Assembly: GCF_900607235.1 (NCBI RefSeq)
Contig: NZ_LR027852.1
Coordinates: forward strand, 62,001 to 126,000
Reading direction: 5' to 3'
Origin: Olivibacter jilunii
Lineage (GTDB): Bacteria > Bacteroidota > Bacteroidia > Sphingobacteriales > Sphingobacteriaceae
Length of the DNA stretch: 64,000 nt
This document shows positions 17,686-26,886 of the stretch, piece by piece. Under the pieces are notes generated by a model. The model had not been told where the DNA came from and ran no database searches. It saw only the letters and a program-made list of their open reading frames with translations. A program made the position numbers and the translations under genes. The stretch's first letter is position 1. The number at the start of each line of letters is the position of its first letter.

Positions 17686-18514
17686 TTGTTGCTATCGTGT
17701 CTCCTTCTAATTGCCGTTTTTCGCTTGCGAACTGATCTTTGATGATATAAACATATTGCAGTGTATTAAAATCGTTATTCAGCTTCACCTCAATATCCAA
17801 AAAACTGTCACCGCTTTTGCCCGTTTTTATCACTCTTCCGATAGAAATACCGGGAGGAAATAAAGAATAGCCGGAAGTTACTACCTCTTCACCAGGGCGC
17901 ACTTTTACATGATTGGGAATGTCTTTTAAAATTGCTTTGCGCGAATCGAAATTTTCTGTGCCCCAAACCAAAGAGCCGAATGCGTTACTATTCGCTAAAC
18001 TAGCGCTTACTCTCGTGTCAGCATGTAGTAGCGACTGAATGGTAGCAAAATGAGGAGAGACATTCAACACAATCCCGACAATGCCATGTGAAGAAATTAC
18101 GCCCATTCCTTTAACGATTCCTTCTTCGCTACCCCGATTGATCGTTAGGTAATTGTTCTTCTGATGGATGCTATTATTGATAACCCTGGCTACGATGTAG
18201 GTATATTGTGTTTGACCTAGTGAATCCAATACAGAATCTTGTTCAATCAACTTGCTGTATAATGAGCTTTTTAATTGACTTCGTAAGTACGCGTTCTCCT
18301 CGGATAAGTCTTTATTGGTTTGTTTTAAATTTAAATATTGCGTGAAATTATCAATCTTTTGATAGATACCACCAATTACGGTATTAGAGGAGTTTAATGC
18401 ACTGGCCCGCTGAAAGCCGTTGTTTTTTACAATAAGTGCAACGGCGGCGCTGAAAAAAAGGATAAACAAAAAGAAGTTATTATACTTACTAATGAATATC
18501 CAAAGGTTGCGCAT
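17678..18514 (-). CDS. mreC: Rod shape-determining protein MreC
   Basis: 278 residues: one N-terminal membrane helix (about 12-29), a periplasmic coiled coil (about 60-90), then a double beta-barrel domain. Recognisable segments are INRGSEEGIVKGMGVI, GIVGIVLNV and EVVTSGYSLFPPGISIGRVI, all typical of MreC. It scaffolds PBP2/RodA in the elongasome. The gene follows mreB by 73 bases and overlaps mreD by 8. Confidence 0.94.
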   Translation of the reverse strand: MRNLWIFISKYNNFFLFILFFSAAVALIVKNNGFQRASALNSSNTVIGGIYQKIDNFTQYLNLKQTNKDLSEENAYLRSQLKSSLYSKLIEQDSVLDSLGQTQYTYIVARVINNSIHQKNNYLTINRGSEEGIVKGMGVISSHGIVGIVLNVSPHFATIQSLLHADTRVSASLANSNAFGSLVWGTENFDSRKAILKDIPNHVKVRPGEEVVTSGYSLFPPGISIGRVIKTGKSGDSFLDIEVKLNNDFNTLQYVYIIKDQFASEKRQLEGDTIATNE

Positions 18515-18587
18515 ATGTTGTTTTGGAATTTATAATAAGATGGCGTACCAAAAATAAATGAATGTACGCCATAGATGATCGATGCTA

Positions 18588-19610
18588 TTATTGCATTAAA
18601 AATTTATAACCGCCGATGTTTTTAAGCGCGATGCCCGTGCCGCGTACTACAGCTCTTAGTGGATCTTCTGCTACATGGACAGGTAATTTGGTTTTGGCCT
18701 GAACGCGCTTATCCAAACCTCGGAGTAAGGCGCCGCCCCCTGTTAAATAAATGCCGGTTTGGTAAATGTCTGCAGACAATTCCGGTGGTGTAATCTCTAA
18801 GGCCTTTAAAATAGCCTCTTCAATTTTAGAAATAGACTTGTCTAAGCAATGGGCAATTTCTGTATAGGACACGGTTATCTGCTTGGGGACTCCGGTCATT
18901 AAATCGCGACCTTGAACGGCAAAATCAGGAGGTGGGTCTTGTAATTCCGGAAGCGCGGCTCCGACTTCTATTTTGATCTTTTCGGCAGTTCGTTCTCCGA
19001 TCATGATATTATGCTGTCTGCGAATATACTGTACAATATCTGAATCGAAGTTATCACCGGCAACCCGAATAGATTGATCGCATACGATCCCTGAAAGAGC
19101 TATGACGGCAATTTCTGTTGTACCACCACCGATATCAATAATCATATTGCCCATTGGCTCCTCTACATCGATGCCAATTCCGACTGCGGCAGCCATAGGT
19201 TCGTGAATTAAATATACCTCTTTAGCTCCGGCAATCTCGGCTGAATCCCTTACGGCTCGTTTCTCTACTTCGGTAATGCCCGAAGGGATACAGATCACCA
19301 TTCTTAAGGATGGGAAAAACCAACCTTTACCGTTGTTGATCATTTTTATCATGCCTCTGATCATATATTCAGCAGCATTGAAATCGGCTATTACACCGTC
19401 TTTTAATGGTCTTACTGTCCGTATATTGTCGTGGGTCTTACCCTCCATTTGCATGGCTTGCCTACCGATAGCAATCACCTTGTTCGTGGTGCGATCGAAA
19501 GCCACAATACTGGGCTCATCTACTACCACCTTGTCATTATGTATTATTAGGGTATTTGCCGTACCTAAATCTATGGCAACTTCTTGAGTAAACCAGTTAA
19601 ATAGCCCCAT
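18588..19610 (-). CDS. mreB: Actin-like rod shape-determining protein MreB
   Basis: Cytosolic bacterial actin of 340 residues that forms membrane-bound filaments guiding elongation. Phosphate-1 DLGTANTLI (residues 14-22), phosphate-2 DIGGGTTEIAVIALSG and the adenosine motif TGGGALLRG are all present. The N-terminal MGLFNWFTQ is a plausible amphipathic membrane-contact helix. First gene of the mreBCD-mrdA-rodA operon, with a promoter candidate about 40 bases upstream and divergent from the DUF3857 genes. Confidence 0.97.
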   Translation of the reverse strand: MGLFNWFTQEVAIDLGTANTLIIHNDKVVVDEPSIVAFDRTTNKVIAIGRQAMQMEGKTHDNIRTVRPLKDGVIADFNAAEYMIRGMIKMINNGKGWFFPSLRMVICIPSGITEVEKRAVRDSAEIAGAKEVYLIHEPMAAAVGIGIDVEEPMGNMIIDIGGGTTEIAVIALSGIVCDQSIRVAGDNFDSDIVQYIRRQHNIMIGERTAEKIKIEVGAALPELQDPPPDFAVQGRDLMTGVPKQITVSYTEIAHCLDKSISKIEEAILKALEITPPELSADIYQTGIYLTGGGALLRGLDKRVQAKTKLPVHVAEDPLRAVVRGTGIALKNIGGYKFLMQ

Positions 19611-19646
19611 TCGCTAATCTTTTAAATGTTTCTTGAATATAGTCCG

Positions 19647-19654
19647 CAAAATTA
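19647..19654 (-). promoter_or_regulatory. -7 box of the mreB operon
   Basis: The minus strand reads TAATTTTG followed by CGG, the same TTTGC context seen at other strong promoters here. A second match, TATTTTTG, lies 11 bases further upstream (19658-19665), so two overlapping start sites are possible. Confidence 0.5.
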
Positions 19655-19843
19655 AAACAAAAATATCACAATATGAACCCGATATGCTACAATAGCGAGA
19701 AAAAAAAACAACGGTTCGGAAAGCTCTATTGAGGGTTAGCGAACGAACAATTCGGGAATATTCAGTAATGGGTTATTGTAAGCTTCTACAACTTTTTTGT
19801 TATTTTACTATATTTACTTCATTAACGATCTAAACCCTATTTC

Positions 19844-21817
19844 ATGACCAGATTTTTTTTATCGATCTGCCTTTTGTTTCAGTTTTTTTCGGGAACAGCA
19901 GAGGATTTTTCTTTTGGACTGATAAGCGATACAGAAAGAGCCGTAAAGAGCTATCAACTGGATAGTATCTCAAATGCTGTTGTTCTTAACGAATATGGAA
20001 CAGCGATGTTTGTTTTTGATGATCAGCGCGGTGAGTTGAATATCGCTTTCACACACCATGTAAGGTTAAAAATATTTAATAAAGATGATCCTAGTCAGGC
20101 AAATATCCAGATTCCTTTGCGTATAAGCGACGATAAAGCAGAATATCTGGAAGATCTTAAAGCAGTAACCTATAATTTTCGCGATGGTAGAAAAACAGAA
20201 ACTTGGTTGAATACTAAAAATACGTATCAAGAAGAGTTAAGCAAATATGTCAAATTAACGAAGTTTAGCATGCCCGATATTCAAGATGGTAGCATTATTG
20301 AATACAGTTATCGGATCATGTCTCCTTTGATATATAACTTTAGAACCTGGCGATTTCAGGCAGACATTCCTAAAATCAGAAGTGAATTTGAAGCGATTAT
20401 ACCTGCCACATATACATATAATGTTATCATGAGAGGGCCGTATAAATTGAAAGAGCAAAAGTCTTCCATACTTCGGGAGGGATTCCGCTTGCCCGGTTGG
20501 CCGATTGACTGTTCGCGGATGGTCTATATCATGGAGAATATTCCGGCTTTTATCGAAGAAGACTATATGACGGCAGCGTCTAATTTTAAATCGGCCATTT
20601 ATTTTGAACTGGCTACTGTTTATTTACGAAATGGTTCTAAACATCATTATACAAAGGAATGGAAAAATGTGGATAGGGAGCTGTTGACTGATAGAAGCTT
20701 GGGAGCGCAGATAAAACAAGAAGCAATATTCGAAAAACTGTTGGCGAATATAATATCCGCTGACATAAATGATCTTGCAAAAGCGAAGGCTATTTATACC
20801 TACATAAAAAATCAAATTAAATGGAATGCCTATTATGGCGTTTTCAGTGAACTTGGAATAAAAAGGGCTTTAGAACGACATGAGGGAAACATAGCTGATA
20901 TAAATCTTGCACTGGTTGCCGCTCTGTCGGCTGCCGGACTGGATGCCAATGCAGTTATCCTTTCGACCAGAGAGCATGGAATAGTAAATAAGCTTAACCC
21001 GGTTATTTCGGAATTCAATTATGTTATTAGCCAATTAAATGTCGACGGAGAAAGTTATTTATTAGATGCGTCTGATCCTTTTTTACCTTTTGGTATGCTG
21101 CCGTTGCGCTGCCTAAACGATCAAGGACGAGTGTTGCCATTGGACAAACCCTCATACTGGATTGATATTAAGTCCAATATGAAACGTCATACGAATTATG
21201 TACTAACCGGCGAGCTATCGGATGATGGGATTTTGAGAGGCAAAATAAAAGTAGCGAGTTTTAATTACGCGGCCTATCTTAAAAGAAAAGAGATCGCTAG
21301 TTATCCAAATATTGATCAGTTTATTGAAAAGAAAAAGGAAGAAAGTGTAGGAATGGAAATCGTCGAAGCTAACGTAGCAGGTATTGATTCCACGGATGTT
21401 GGACTGATAGAAAATTATCAGGTAACTATTAAATTGTTTGATAGCTTGCCATCCGAAAATGCTTATTTCAATCCGTTCATTTTGAATAAGATAAGCAAAA
21501 ATCCATTCACTCTTTCCGAAAGGACTTATCCCGTGGATTTTGGAAATTCATCAGAAGAGAGTTATGAATTGGATATCGCCTTACCTACAGTTTATGATTT
21601 AGTCTCGAAGCCCGCGGATGTCAATATAGTGCTCGCTGAAAGAGGAGGGCAGTTTTTTAACCGCATAAAGTTGGAAAATAATCGTTTGCGTTGTGAGCAA
21701 GTGCTGCGATTCAACAAAATGATTTTTGCACCTGATGAATATTTGAGTTTAAAGGAGTTTTTTAGTCGAATTATTCAACTGGAAAAGACGGATATCGTTC
21801 TAAAAAAGCGTATTTAA
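19844..21817 (+). CDS. DUF3857/transglutaminase-like exported protein, catalytic Cys missing
   Basis: 657 residues with an N-terminal signal peptide (FFLSICLLFQFFSGTAE). The DUF3857 domain covers about 40-215 and the transglutaminase-like core about 290-400, followed by a beta-rich C-terminal domain. Where active members have the nucleophile in a G-x-C context, this protein reads EGNIADIN with Ile350, so it should be unable to form the acyl-enzyme; the following LVAALSAAGLDA and LSTREHG segments are conserved. I infer a binding or scaffold role. It is immediately followed, 27 bases later, by a paralogue that keeps the cysteine. Many Bacteroidota carry such inactive DUF3857 proteins. Confidence 0.88.
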   Translation: MTRFFLSICLLFQFFSGTAEDFSFGLISDTERAVKSYQLDSISNAVVLNEYGTAMFVFDDQRGELNIAFTHHVRLKIFNKDDPSQANIQIPLRISDDKAEYLEDLKAVTYNFRDGRKTETWLNTKNTYQEELSKYVKLTKFSMPDIQDGSIIEYSYRIMSPLIYNFRTWRFQADIPKIRSEFEAIIPATYTYNVIMRGPYKLKEQKSSILREGFRLPGWPIDCSRMVYIMENIPAFIEEDYMTAASNFKSAIYFELATVYLRNGSKHHYTKEWKNVDRELLTDRSLGAQIKQEAIFEKLLANIISADINDLAKAKAIYTYIKNQIKWNAYYGVFSELGIKRALERHEGNIADINLALVAALSAAGLDANAVILSTREHGIVNKLNPVISEFNYVISQLNVDGESYLLDASDPFLPFGMLPLRCLNDQGRVLPLDKPSYWIDIKSNMKRHTNYVLTGELSDDGILRGKIKVASFNYAAYLKRKEIASYPNIDQFIEKKKEESVGMEIVEANVAGIDSTDVGLIENYQVTIKLFDSLPSENAYFNPFILNKISKNPFTLSERTYPVDFGNSSEESYELDIALPTVYDLVSKPADVNIVLAERGGQFFNRIKLENNRLRCEQVLRFNKMIFAPDEYLSLKEFFSRIIQLEKTDIVLKKRI

Positions 21818-21844
21818 TAAGAAGATCTTTAAGAAACCTTGTTT

Positions 21845-23752
21845 ATGTTAAACAGATACTATGCGTGCATACTGTTTTTATTTTCAGTTGTACAAAGCAT
21901 CGCACAAGACCGTTTCCCTGTGGATGAGATCCCCCAAAAGTTGACGGAGCGGGCAAATGCCGTTGTAAGGGATCAACAATGGACGGTCAATATACGATCA
22001 TCCGATGACGTTATTTTACATGTTAAGCAAGTACTGACAATCCTCAACAGGGCTGGTTTGGAACATGCGAGGCTAGCAATACTATACGATAAAAGCACAC
22101 AGATTAAATCGATTAGCGGCATACTTCAGGATCATAGCGGTGAAGTAATAAAAAAAATAAGCGTAAAAGATTTCATAGACGAGAGTGCGGTTAGTCATTT
22201 TTCCTTGTTTGAAGATAATCGTGTTAAACATTTTCTTCCAAATGCAATGCAGTATCCTTTTACAGTAAGTTATGAGTATGAACTGAAATTAAAACAAAAC
22301 CTTGTTATTCCCGATTGGGTTCCTAAACCTTCCCGGGACTTATCCATTGAGCAAAGCAGTTATACGTTACGCTGTGGGTTATCGGACGGAATCAATATAA
22401 AGGAAATCAATTTTGAAGGGCAGAAACTGGAAGAGAAGAATGATAAGCAAAGAATCTATACATGGACAGTTCGGGGTATTCCGGCAAGTAAAAATGAGCC
22501 TCTCTCACCACCGAAAGAAAAGTACCAAATACGAGTGAAGGTTGCGGCTGAACAGTTTTATTATTATAGCAAGAAGGGTGCGTATAGTAATTGGGAAGAG
22601 TTAGGTGGATGGGTTTTTACCAATTTGTTAGCTGAACGACAAAAACCAACTCCGCAAATGGTCGGAAAAGTTCACGCTTTAACAATGAATATTCATGATG
22701 ATATTGACAAAGTGAGGGTTTTATATAGGTATCTTCAAGAAAAAATGAGGTATGTAAGTGTTCAAATCGGAATAGGAGGATTTCAGCCTATGGCAGCCAG
22801 TCAGGTGGAGCAGTTGGGGTATGGCGATTGTAAGGCACTGGTCAACTATATGCAATCTCTTTTATCCATTGTTAATATACCATCTTACTATTGTGTTGTT
22901 AACGCTGGCGATATAAAACGCGATATGGATGAAAACTTTGCCAGCATGGACCAAGGGAATCATGTGATATTAGCAGTGCCCCTAAAAAAGGACACAATAT
23001 GGTTGGAATGTACAAGCCAAAAAACGCCCTTTGGTTTTCTCGGCAGTTTTACAGACGATAGGATCGTTTTCGCTTGCACCGAGAAAGGTGGGAAACTAAT
23101 GCGTACACCAAAGGTGTCTACAGAGGAAAGTTTACAAAAGAGGCATGGGCAGTTTCGTTTAAGTGAAGGGGGAGATATCGACGGCTTATTGTCCACCTCT
23201 TTCTATGGTAATCAGTTCGATAACCAACTAGCTATGTTAGGACTTCCGTTACAGGAGCAGGATAAAAGGCTAAAAGAACTGTATGCGGTGGATAATATCA
23301 CTTTTAAAGATATAAACTATAAAGAAGACAACAGACTTAGTCCGCAGCTAATCGAACAGTTAAGCATTGTAATCCAAAAATATGCCCCTAAAAGTGGGAC
23401 GAGAATCTACTTAATTCCAAATGTTTTTAACCGTAAGTCGTCCATTCCGATAACTCATGAACGAAAGATGCCATTTTTTATAAATCGTGGGTATAGAGAT
23501 GTCGATTCGTTGGTCTTTGCCTTGCCTGAAAGTTATGTTATTGATCTAAAGCCAGCTGATGTGCAGCTTGATACGGAATTTGGTTCGTTTTCAATGAAGC
23601 TATACTTAAAGGGAAACAATTTGGTATTCTACAGGCAGTTAATACTCAGGGAGGGGCTGTTTGCGCCTGAAAAATACGCTACATTTGCGCAGTTCATAAA
23701 TACCATCTACCAGACAGATTTAAGTAAAGTGGTATTTCTGAGGCGCTTATAA
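21845..23752 (+). CDS. DUF3857/transglutaminase-like exported protein, active-site Cys present
   Basis: 635 residues from the ATG at 21845; a TTG two codons earlier is less likely. The signal peptide ends near VVQSIAQ. DUF3857 covers about 40-215 and the transglutaminase fold about 270-400. The core reads GYGDCKALVNYM with Cys329, followed by His373 in QGNHVILAV and Glu388 in WLECTS, a plausible catalytic set with Glu/Asp in third place. Such proteins are predicted periplasmic or surface cysteine peptidases or transferases of unknown substrate. It follows its Cys-less paralogue by 27 bases, so the two are presumably co-expressed and might act as a pair. A bidirectional terminator begins at its stop codon. 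Confidence 0.88.
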   Translation: MLNRYYACILFLFSVVQSIAQDRFPVDEIPQKLTERANAVVRDQQWTVNIRSSDDVILHVKQVLTILNRAGLEHARLAILYDKSTQIKSISGILQDHSGEVIKKISVKDFIDESAVSHFSLFEDNRVKHFLPNAMQYPFTVSYEYELKLKQNLVIPDWVPKPSRDLSIEQSSYTLRCGLSDGINIKEINFEGQKLEEKNDKQRIYTWTVRGIPASKNEPLSPPKEKYQIRVKVAAEQFYYYSKKGAYSNWEELGGWVFTNLLAERQKPTPQMVGKVHALTMNIHDDIDKVRVLYRYLQEKMRYVSVQIGIGGFQPMAASQVEQLGYGDCKALVNYMQSLLSIVNIPSYYCVVNAGDIKRDMDENFASMDQGNHVILAVPLKKDTIWLECTSQKTPFGFLGSFTDDRIVFACTEKGGKLMRTPKVSTEESLQKRHGQFRLSEGGDIDGLLSTSFYGNQFDNQLAMLGLPLQEQDKRLKELYAVDNITFKDINYKEDNRLSPQLIEQLSIVIQKYAPKSGTRIYLIPNVFNRKSSIPITHERKMPFFINRGYRDVDSLVFALPESYVIDLKPADVQLDTEFGSFSMKLYLKGNNLVFYRQLILREGLFAPEKYATFAQFINTIYQTDLSKVVFLRRL

Positions 23753-23786
23753 AAAAGACTAGCAATTGTTAGGTGCTAGTCTTTTT
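23752..23786. terminator. Bidirectional terminator between DUF3857 gene and purH
   Basis: AAAAAGACTAGCA (23752-23764) and TGCTAGTCTTTTT (23774-23786) form a perfect 13-bp stem with a 9-base loop. A-tract and T-tract flank both sides, so it can end both convergent transcripts. Confidence 0.9.
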
Positions 23787-23806
23787 ATTGTTGAAGCATT
23801 AATGCT

Positions 23807-25333
23807 TTAATGTTTAAAGTGTCGGATACCGGTTGTTACCATTGATATCCCTTTTTTATTAGCCATGTCAATAGAGTCCTTGTCCTTGATCGATCCACCC
23901 GGTTGAAGTACAGTTGCAATACCTGCCTCTGCGGCTATTTCCACACAATCGGGGAAAGGGAAAAAGGCGTCGGAGGCCATAGCCGCTCCATGTAAATCAA
24001 AACCAAATGATTTAGCCTTGTCAATAGCCTGCTTTAATGCATCTACACGAGACGTCTGACCAACCCCGCTAGCCAAGAGTTGGTTGTTTTTTGCGAATAC
24101 GATGGTATTCGATTTGGTATGCTTTACGATTTTATTGGCGAAAAACAAGTTTGCGTAATCTTCTTCGGAAGGCGCGCGGTCAGTTACTGTTGTCATCCCT
24201 TCTTTGTTTTCAATAACCAGGTCCTTGTCTTGCTCGATGATGCCATTTAAAAGACTCTTAAATTGATTTTTAGGCAAATCAATATCATTTCTTTGAAGTA
24301 GAATCCGATTTTTTCGGCTCACTAATATCCGAAGTGCCTCTTCCGTGAACGAAGGCGCTATCAGCACTTCGAAAAATAATTTATTGATTTCTTCCGCTGC
24401 GTCCTGTTCGATCGGGCGGTTGCAAATCAGTACGCCACCGAAAGCGGAAATAGGATCACACGCTAAAGCATCTTTCCAGGCAGCTAGTATATTGTTTCTG
24501 CTGGCTACACCACAAGCATTTGTATGCTTTAAAATAGCAAAGGTAGGTTCTTCAAATTCGTCTATCAAAGCAACAGCTGCATCGATATCTACTAAATTGT
24601 TATAAGACAGTTCTTTTCCGTTTAATTTCCTGAACAGCGCATCGAGATCTCCATAAAAAGCTCCCTTTTGATGCGGGTTCTCCCCATAGCGCAATACTGT
24701 CTTTTTCTGCTCACTGTATTTGAACACTTCTAAAGGTTCTTCTCTATTGAAGTAGTTAAAAATTGCCGTATCGTAATGAGAAGATATATTGAAAGCTTTT
24801 TTAGCGAATGATTTCCGTTGCGCTAAAGAAGTGTAACCCTCGTTTTCCTTTAATATCTCCGCTAGTTCTCGATAGTCGTTTTTAGAAGATATGATAACGA
24901 CGTCATTATAATTTTTGGCGGCGGCGCGAATTAAAGAAATACCACCGATATCGATTTTTTCTATGATTTCCTCTTCTGTTGCACCTGATGCAACAGTTTC
25001 TTCAAATGGATATAAATCGACAATTACTAAATCGATCTCTGGAATTTCATAAGTTTCAAGGGCCTCCTTATCTTCTTTTAGAGACCTTCTGCTTAAGATA
25101 CCTCCAAAAACCTTCGGGTGCAAGGTTTTTACCCGTCCTCCGAGGATGGAAGGGTATCCGGTTAAATCTTCTACCGGTGTGACCGGAATATTAAGGTCAC
25201 GAATAAATTTTTCAGTTCCTCCGGTTGAGTAAAAGTGCACTCCATAACTATGTAATAGTTTAACGAGAGGCTCCAAATTGTCCTTATAGTAAACAGAAAT
25301 TAATGCGTTTTTGATTTTAACGGGATGACTCAT
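23807..25333 (-). CDS. purH: Bifunctional AICAR formyltransferase / IMP cyclohydrolase
   Basis: 508-residue cytosolic enzyme of the last two purine steps: AICAR to FAICAR with 10-formyl-THF, then ring closure to IMP. The N-terminal IMP cyclohydrolase domain (about 1-190) is an MGS-like fold with STGGTEKFIRD and GGRVKTLHPKVFGGIL. The C-terminal transformylase domain contains LRYGENPHQKGAFYG, KHTNACGVA and ASDAFFPFPD, ending in TTGIRHFKH, as in the family. A -7 box sits within an inverted repeat just upstream. purN, the other formyl-THF-dependent purine enzyme, lies 0.9 kb away on the opposite strand. Confidence 0.97.
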   Translation of the reverse strand: MSHPVKIKNALISVYYKDNLEPLVKLLHSYGVHFYSTGGTEKFIRDLNIPVTPVEDLTGYPSILGGRVKTLHPKVFGGILSRRSLKEDKEALETYEIPEIDLVIVDLYPFEETVASGATEEEIIEKIDIGGISLIRAAAKNYNDVVIISSKNDYRELAEILKENEGYTSLAQRKSFAKKAFNISSHYDTAIFNYFNREEPLEVFKYSEQKKTVLRYGENPHQKGAFYGDLDALFRKLNGKELSYNNLVDIDAAVALIDEFEEPTFAILKHTNACGVASRNNILAAWKDALACDPISAFGGVLICNRPIEQDAAEEINKLFFEVLIAPSFTEEALRILVSRKNRILLQRNDIDLPKNQFKSLLNGIIEQDKDLVIENKEGMTTVTDRAPSEEDYANLFFANKIVKHTKSNTIVFAKNNQLLASGVGQTSRVDALKQAIDKAKSFGFDLHGAAMASDAFFPFPDCVEIAAEAGIATVLQPGGSIKDKDSIDMANKKGISMVTTGIRHFKH

Positions 25334-25347
25334 TATTGATGCTTTAA

Positions 25348-25368
25348 AAAATGCAAAGTTAGCATTTT
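25348..25368 (-). promoter_or_regulatory. purH promoter embedded in an inverted repeat
   Basis: The minus strand -7 box TAACTTTG (25354-25361) is nearly centred in the inverted repeat AAAATGC (25348-25354) / GCATTTT (25362-25368). The start codon is 15-20 bases downstream. The symmetry suggests a repressor site on the promoter, though no PurR is known to me in this lineage. Confidence 0.45.
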
Positions 25369-25425
25369 ATATTGATTAGTTGCGACTCTCTTCTGAGTGC
25401 TTCCGAAGGGACTGCCATCCCGGGG

Positions 25426-25938
25426 TTATAAGTTCAGTGCCTTAATGATTTCCTCTGTTTTTTTTTCGCCATCCCAATATTTTTTAAGTTTTTTATCACC
25501 CCCATAAACAAAAGTTGCGGGATATTGGGTCGGTTTAAATCTGCCAATAAACTCATAATTTTTGTCATGCAAGAGCGTCACGTTTTTTTTATTTCGTAGC
25601 TGCCCTCCGTACATGGACATAAAAGCATTGATTAAATTTTTTTCCTGCATGGCCACCATGTAGAGATTGATATTCTTTATGCTATTATAGTTTTTGCCAA
25701 GCGCCAAGACTTCTTGCTGACAATGGCTGCAGCCGGGATCGAAAAAGAGAATAACGATGTTTTTCCCGTTGGAAGCAAGATTATTACGGGTGAAAGGAGC
25801 ATCCTTATCAACAGTATAGAAGGTGAACTCAGGGATTTCTTTTGGAACCTGGTTGGTTTTTTGAGCGCAGGCGCTTGCGAAACAGAAAACGAAAGCTACG
25901 ATAAGGTTAGCAGCGCAGGAATGGATATTGCTTTTCAT
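25426..25938 (-). CDS. Thioredoxin-like (TlpA/redoxin type) lipoprotein
   Basis: 170 residues with an export signal ending in a lipobox-like ASAC (Cys24). The thioredoxin fold follows with NIVILFFDPGCSHCQQEV, a CxxC (CSHC) active site in the place where TlpA/ResA proteins have theirs, and a later cis-proline context QYPATFVYG. Likely a periplasmic thiol reductant or disulfide exchanger attached to the inner face of the outer membrane; the partner is unknown. It is located between purH and purN but oriented with purH, 92 bases upstream of it. At 170 residues it is a minimal redoxin without extra domains. Confidence 0.85.
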   Translation of the reverse strand: MKSNIHSCAANLIVAFVFCFASACAQKTNQVPKEIPEFTFYTVDKDAPFTRNNLASNGKNIVILFFDPGCSHCQQEVLALGKNYNSIKNINLYMVAMQEKNLINAFMSMYGGQLRNKKNVTLLHDKNYEFIGRFKPTQYPATFVYGGDKKLKKYWDGEKKTEEIIKALNL

Positions 25939-26140
25939 ATATAATATTATAATAAATTCAATGACAGCGTCTGTTTACATTCAAAAGCTTATGGTGTATG
26001 TTGGACTTATTGATTGCACCCATACGAATACATACTAATTTGAAGGGTAAAAATAAGTATTATGGTGGAAACCCGTAGAAGGTTGAACCAATTTTACGCT
26101 GAGATGTTGACCAAAAACTAAATAAATGCTGTATAATAAT

Positions 26141-26148
26141 TAACTTTG
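26141..26148 (+). promoter_or_regulatory. -7 box of purN
   Basis: TAACTTTG followed by CGGC matches the TAnnTTTG consensus, 97 bases before the purN ATG. The rest of the 305-base gap (25939-26244) shows no other feature I can support. Confidence 0.5.
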
Positions 26149-26244
26149 CGGCAAAATACTTAGATAAAATTTAGCGATCCTTCGCAATAAGTAGAATCGG
26201 CGAGATTGATCGGTAAAGCGCATCGTATAAAAACAAAATACTTT

Positions 26245-26838
26245 ATGAAAAAACGCATAGCTATTTTCGCGTCCGGCTCCGGCTCTAATGCTCAAAAGAT
26301 CATGGAGCATTTTAAGTATAGCCACGACGCGGAAGTTTCTTTAATATTGACTAATAATCCCGAAGCTTACGTATTACAACGTGCCGATAACTTTGAAGTT
26401 CCCTCTCACGTATTTGACCGTCACGAGTTCTATAATACCGATAATATAGTTGAGTTGTTAAACCGGATGCAAATAGATTTAATTGTTCTTGCCGGTTTCT
26501 TATGGTTAGTTCCGGAAAATCTACTTAAATCGTTTCCGAATAAAATTATTAATATACATCCTGCCCTACTACCTGCCTACGGTGGAAAGGGAATGTATGG
26601 AGATCGTGTACATAAGGCTGTATTGGAAAATAAGGAGGAGGAGTCGGGCATCACTATCCATTATGTAAACGAACGCTTTGATGAGGGCGAGATCATTTAT
26701 CAAGCGCGTTTCAAAATAGAAAAAGATGACAATTTAGAAATGGTAAAATTTAAGGGACAACAGTTGGAGCATCAATATTTCCCTAAAGTTATTGAAAACC
26801 TCTTGAAAAGAGTTGAGGGGCATAAGATAACTGATTAA
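26245..26838 (+). CDS. purN: Phosphoribosylglycinamide formyltransferase
   Basis: Cytosolic GAR transformylase, third step of purine synthesis, using 10-formyl-THF. The start at 26245 gives 197 residues with the family opening MKKRIAIFASGSGSNAQ; a longer frame from 26206 adds 13 non-homologous residues. Catalytic motifs are visible: INIHPALLPAYGG with the Asn/His pair, ITIHYVNERFDEGEII with the catalytic Asp, and the YGDRVH loop. The insertion of Met in GGKGMYGDRVH matches the usual G-x-YG pattern. It has its own promoter and converges on the serine-hydrolase operon. Confidence 0.95.
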   Translation: MKKRIAIFASGSGSNAQKIMEHFKYSHDAEVSLILTNNPEAYVLQRADNFEVPSHVFDRHEFYNTDNIVELLNRMQIDLIVLAGFLWLVPENLLKSFPNKIINIHPALLPAYGGKGMYGDRVHKAVLENKEEESGITIHYVNERFDEGEIIYQARFKIEKDDNLEMVKFKGQQLEHQYFPKVIENLLKRVEGHKITD

Positions 26839-26886
26839 TTAGTCTTTTTCCCCGTTAAGGTTTCTCTTGCTGATGTTTCGGGTAAA

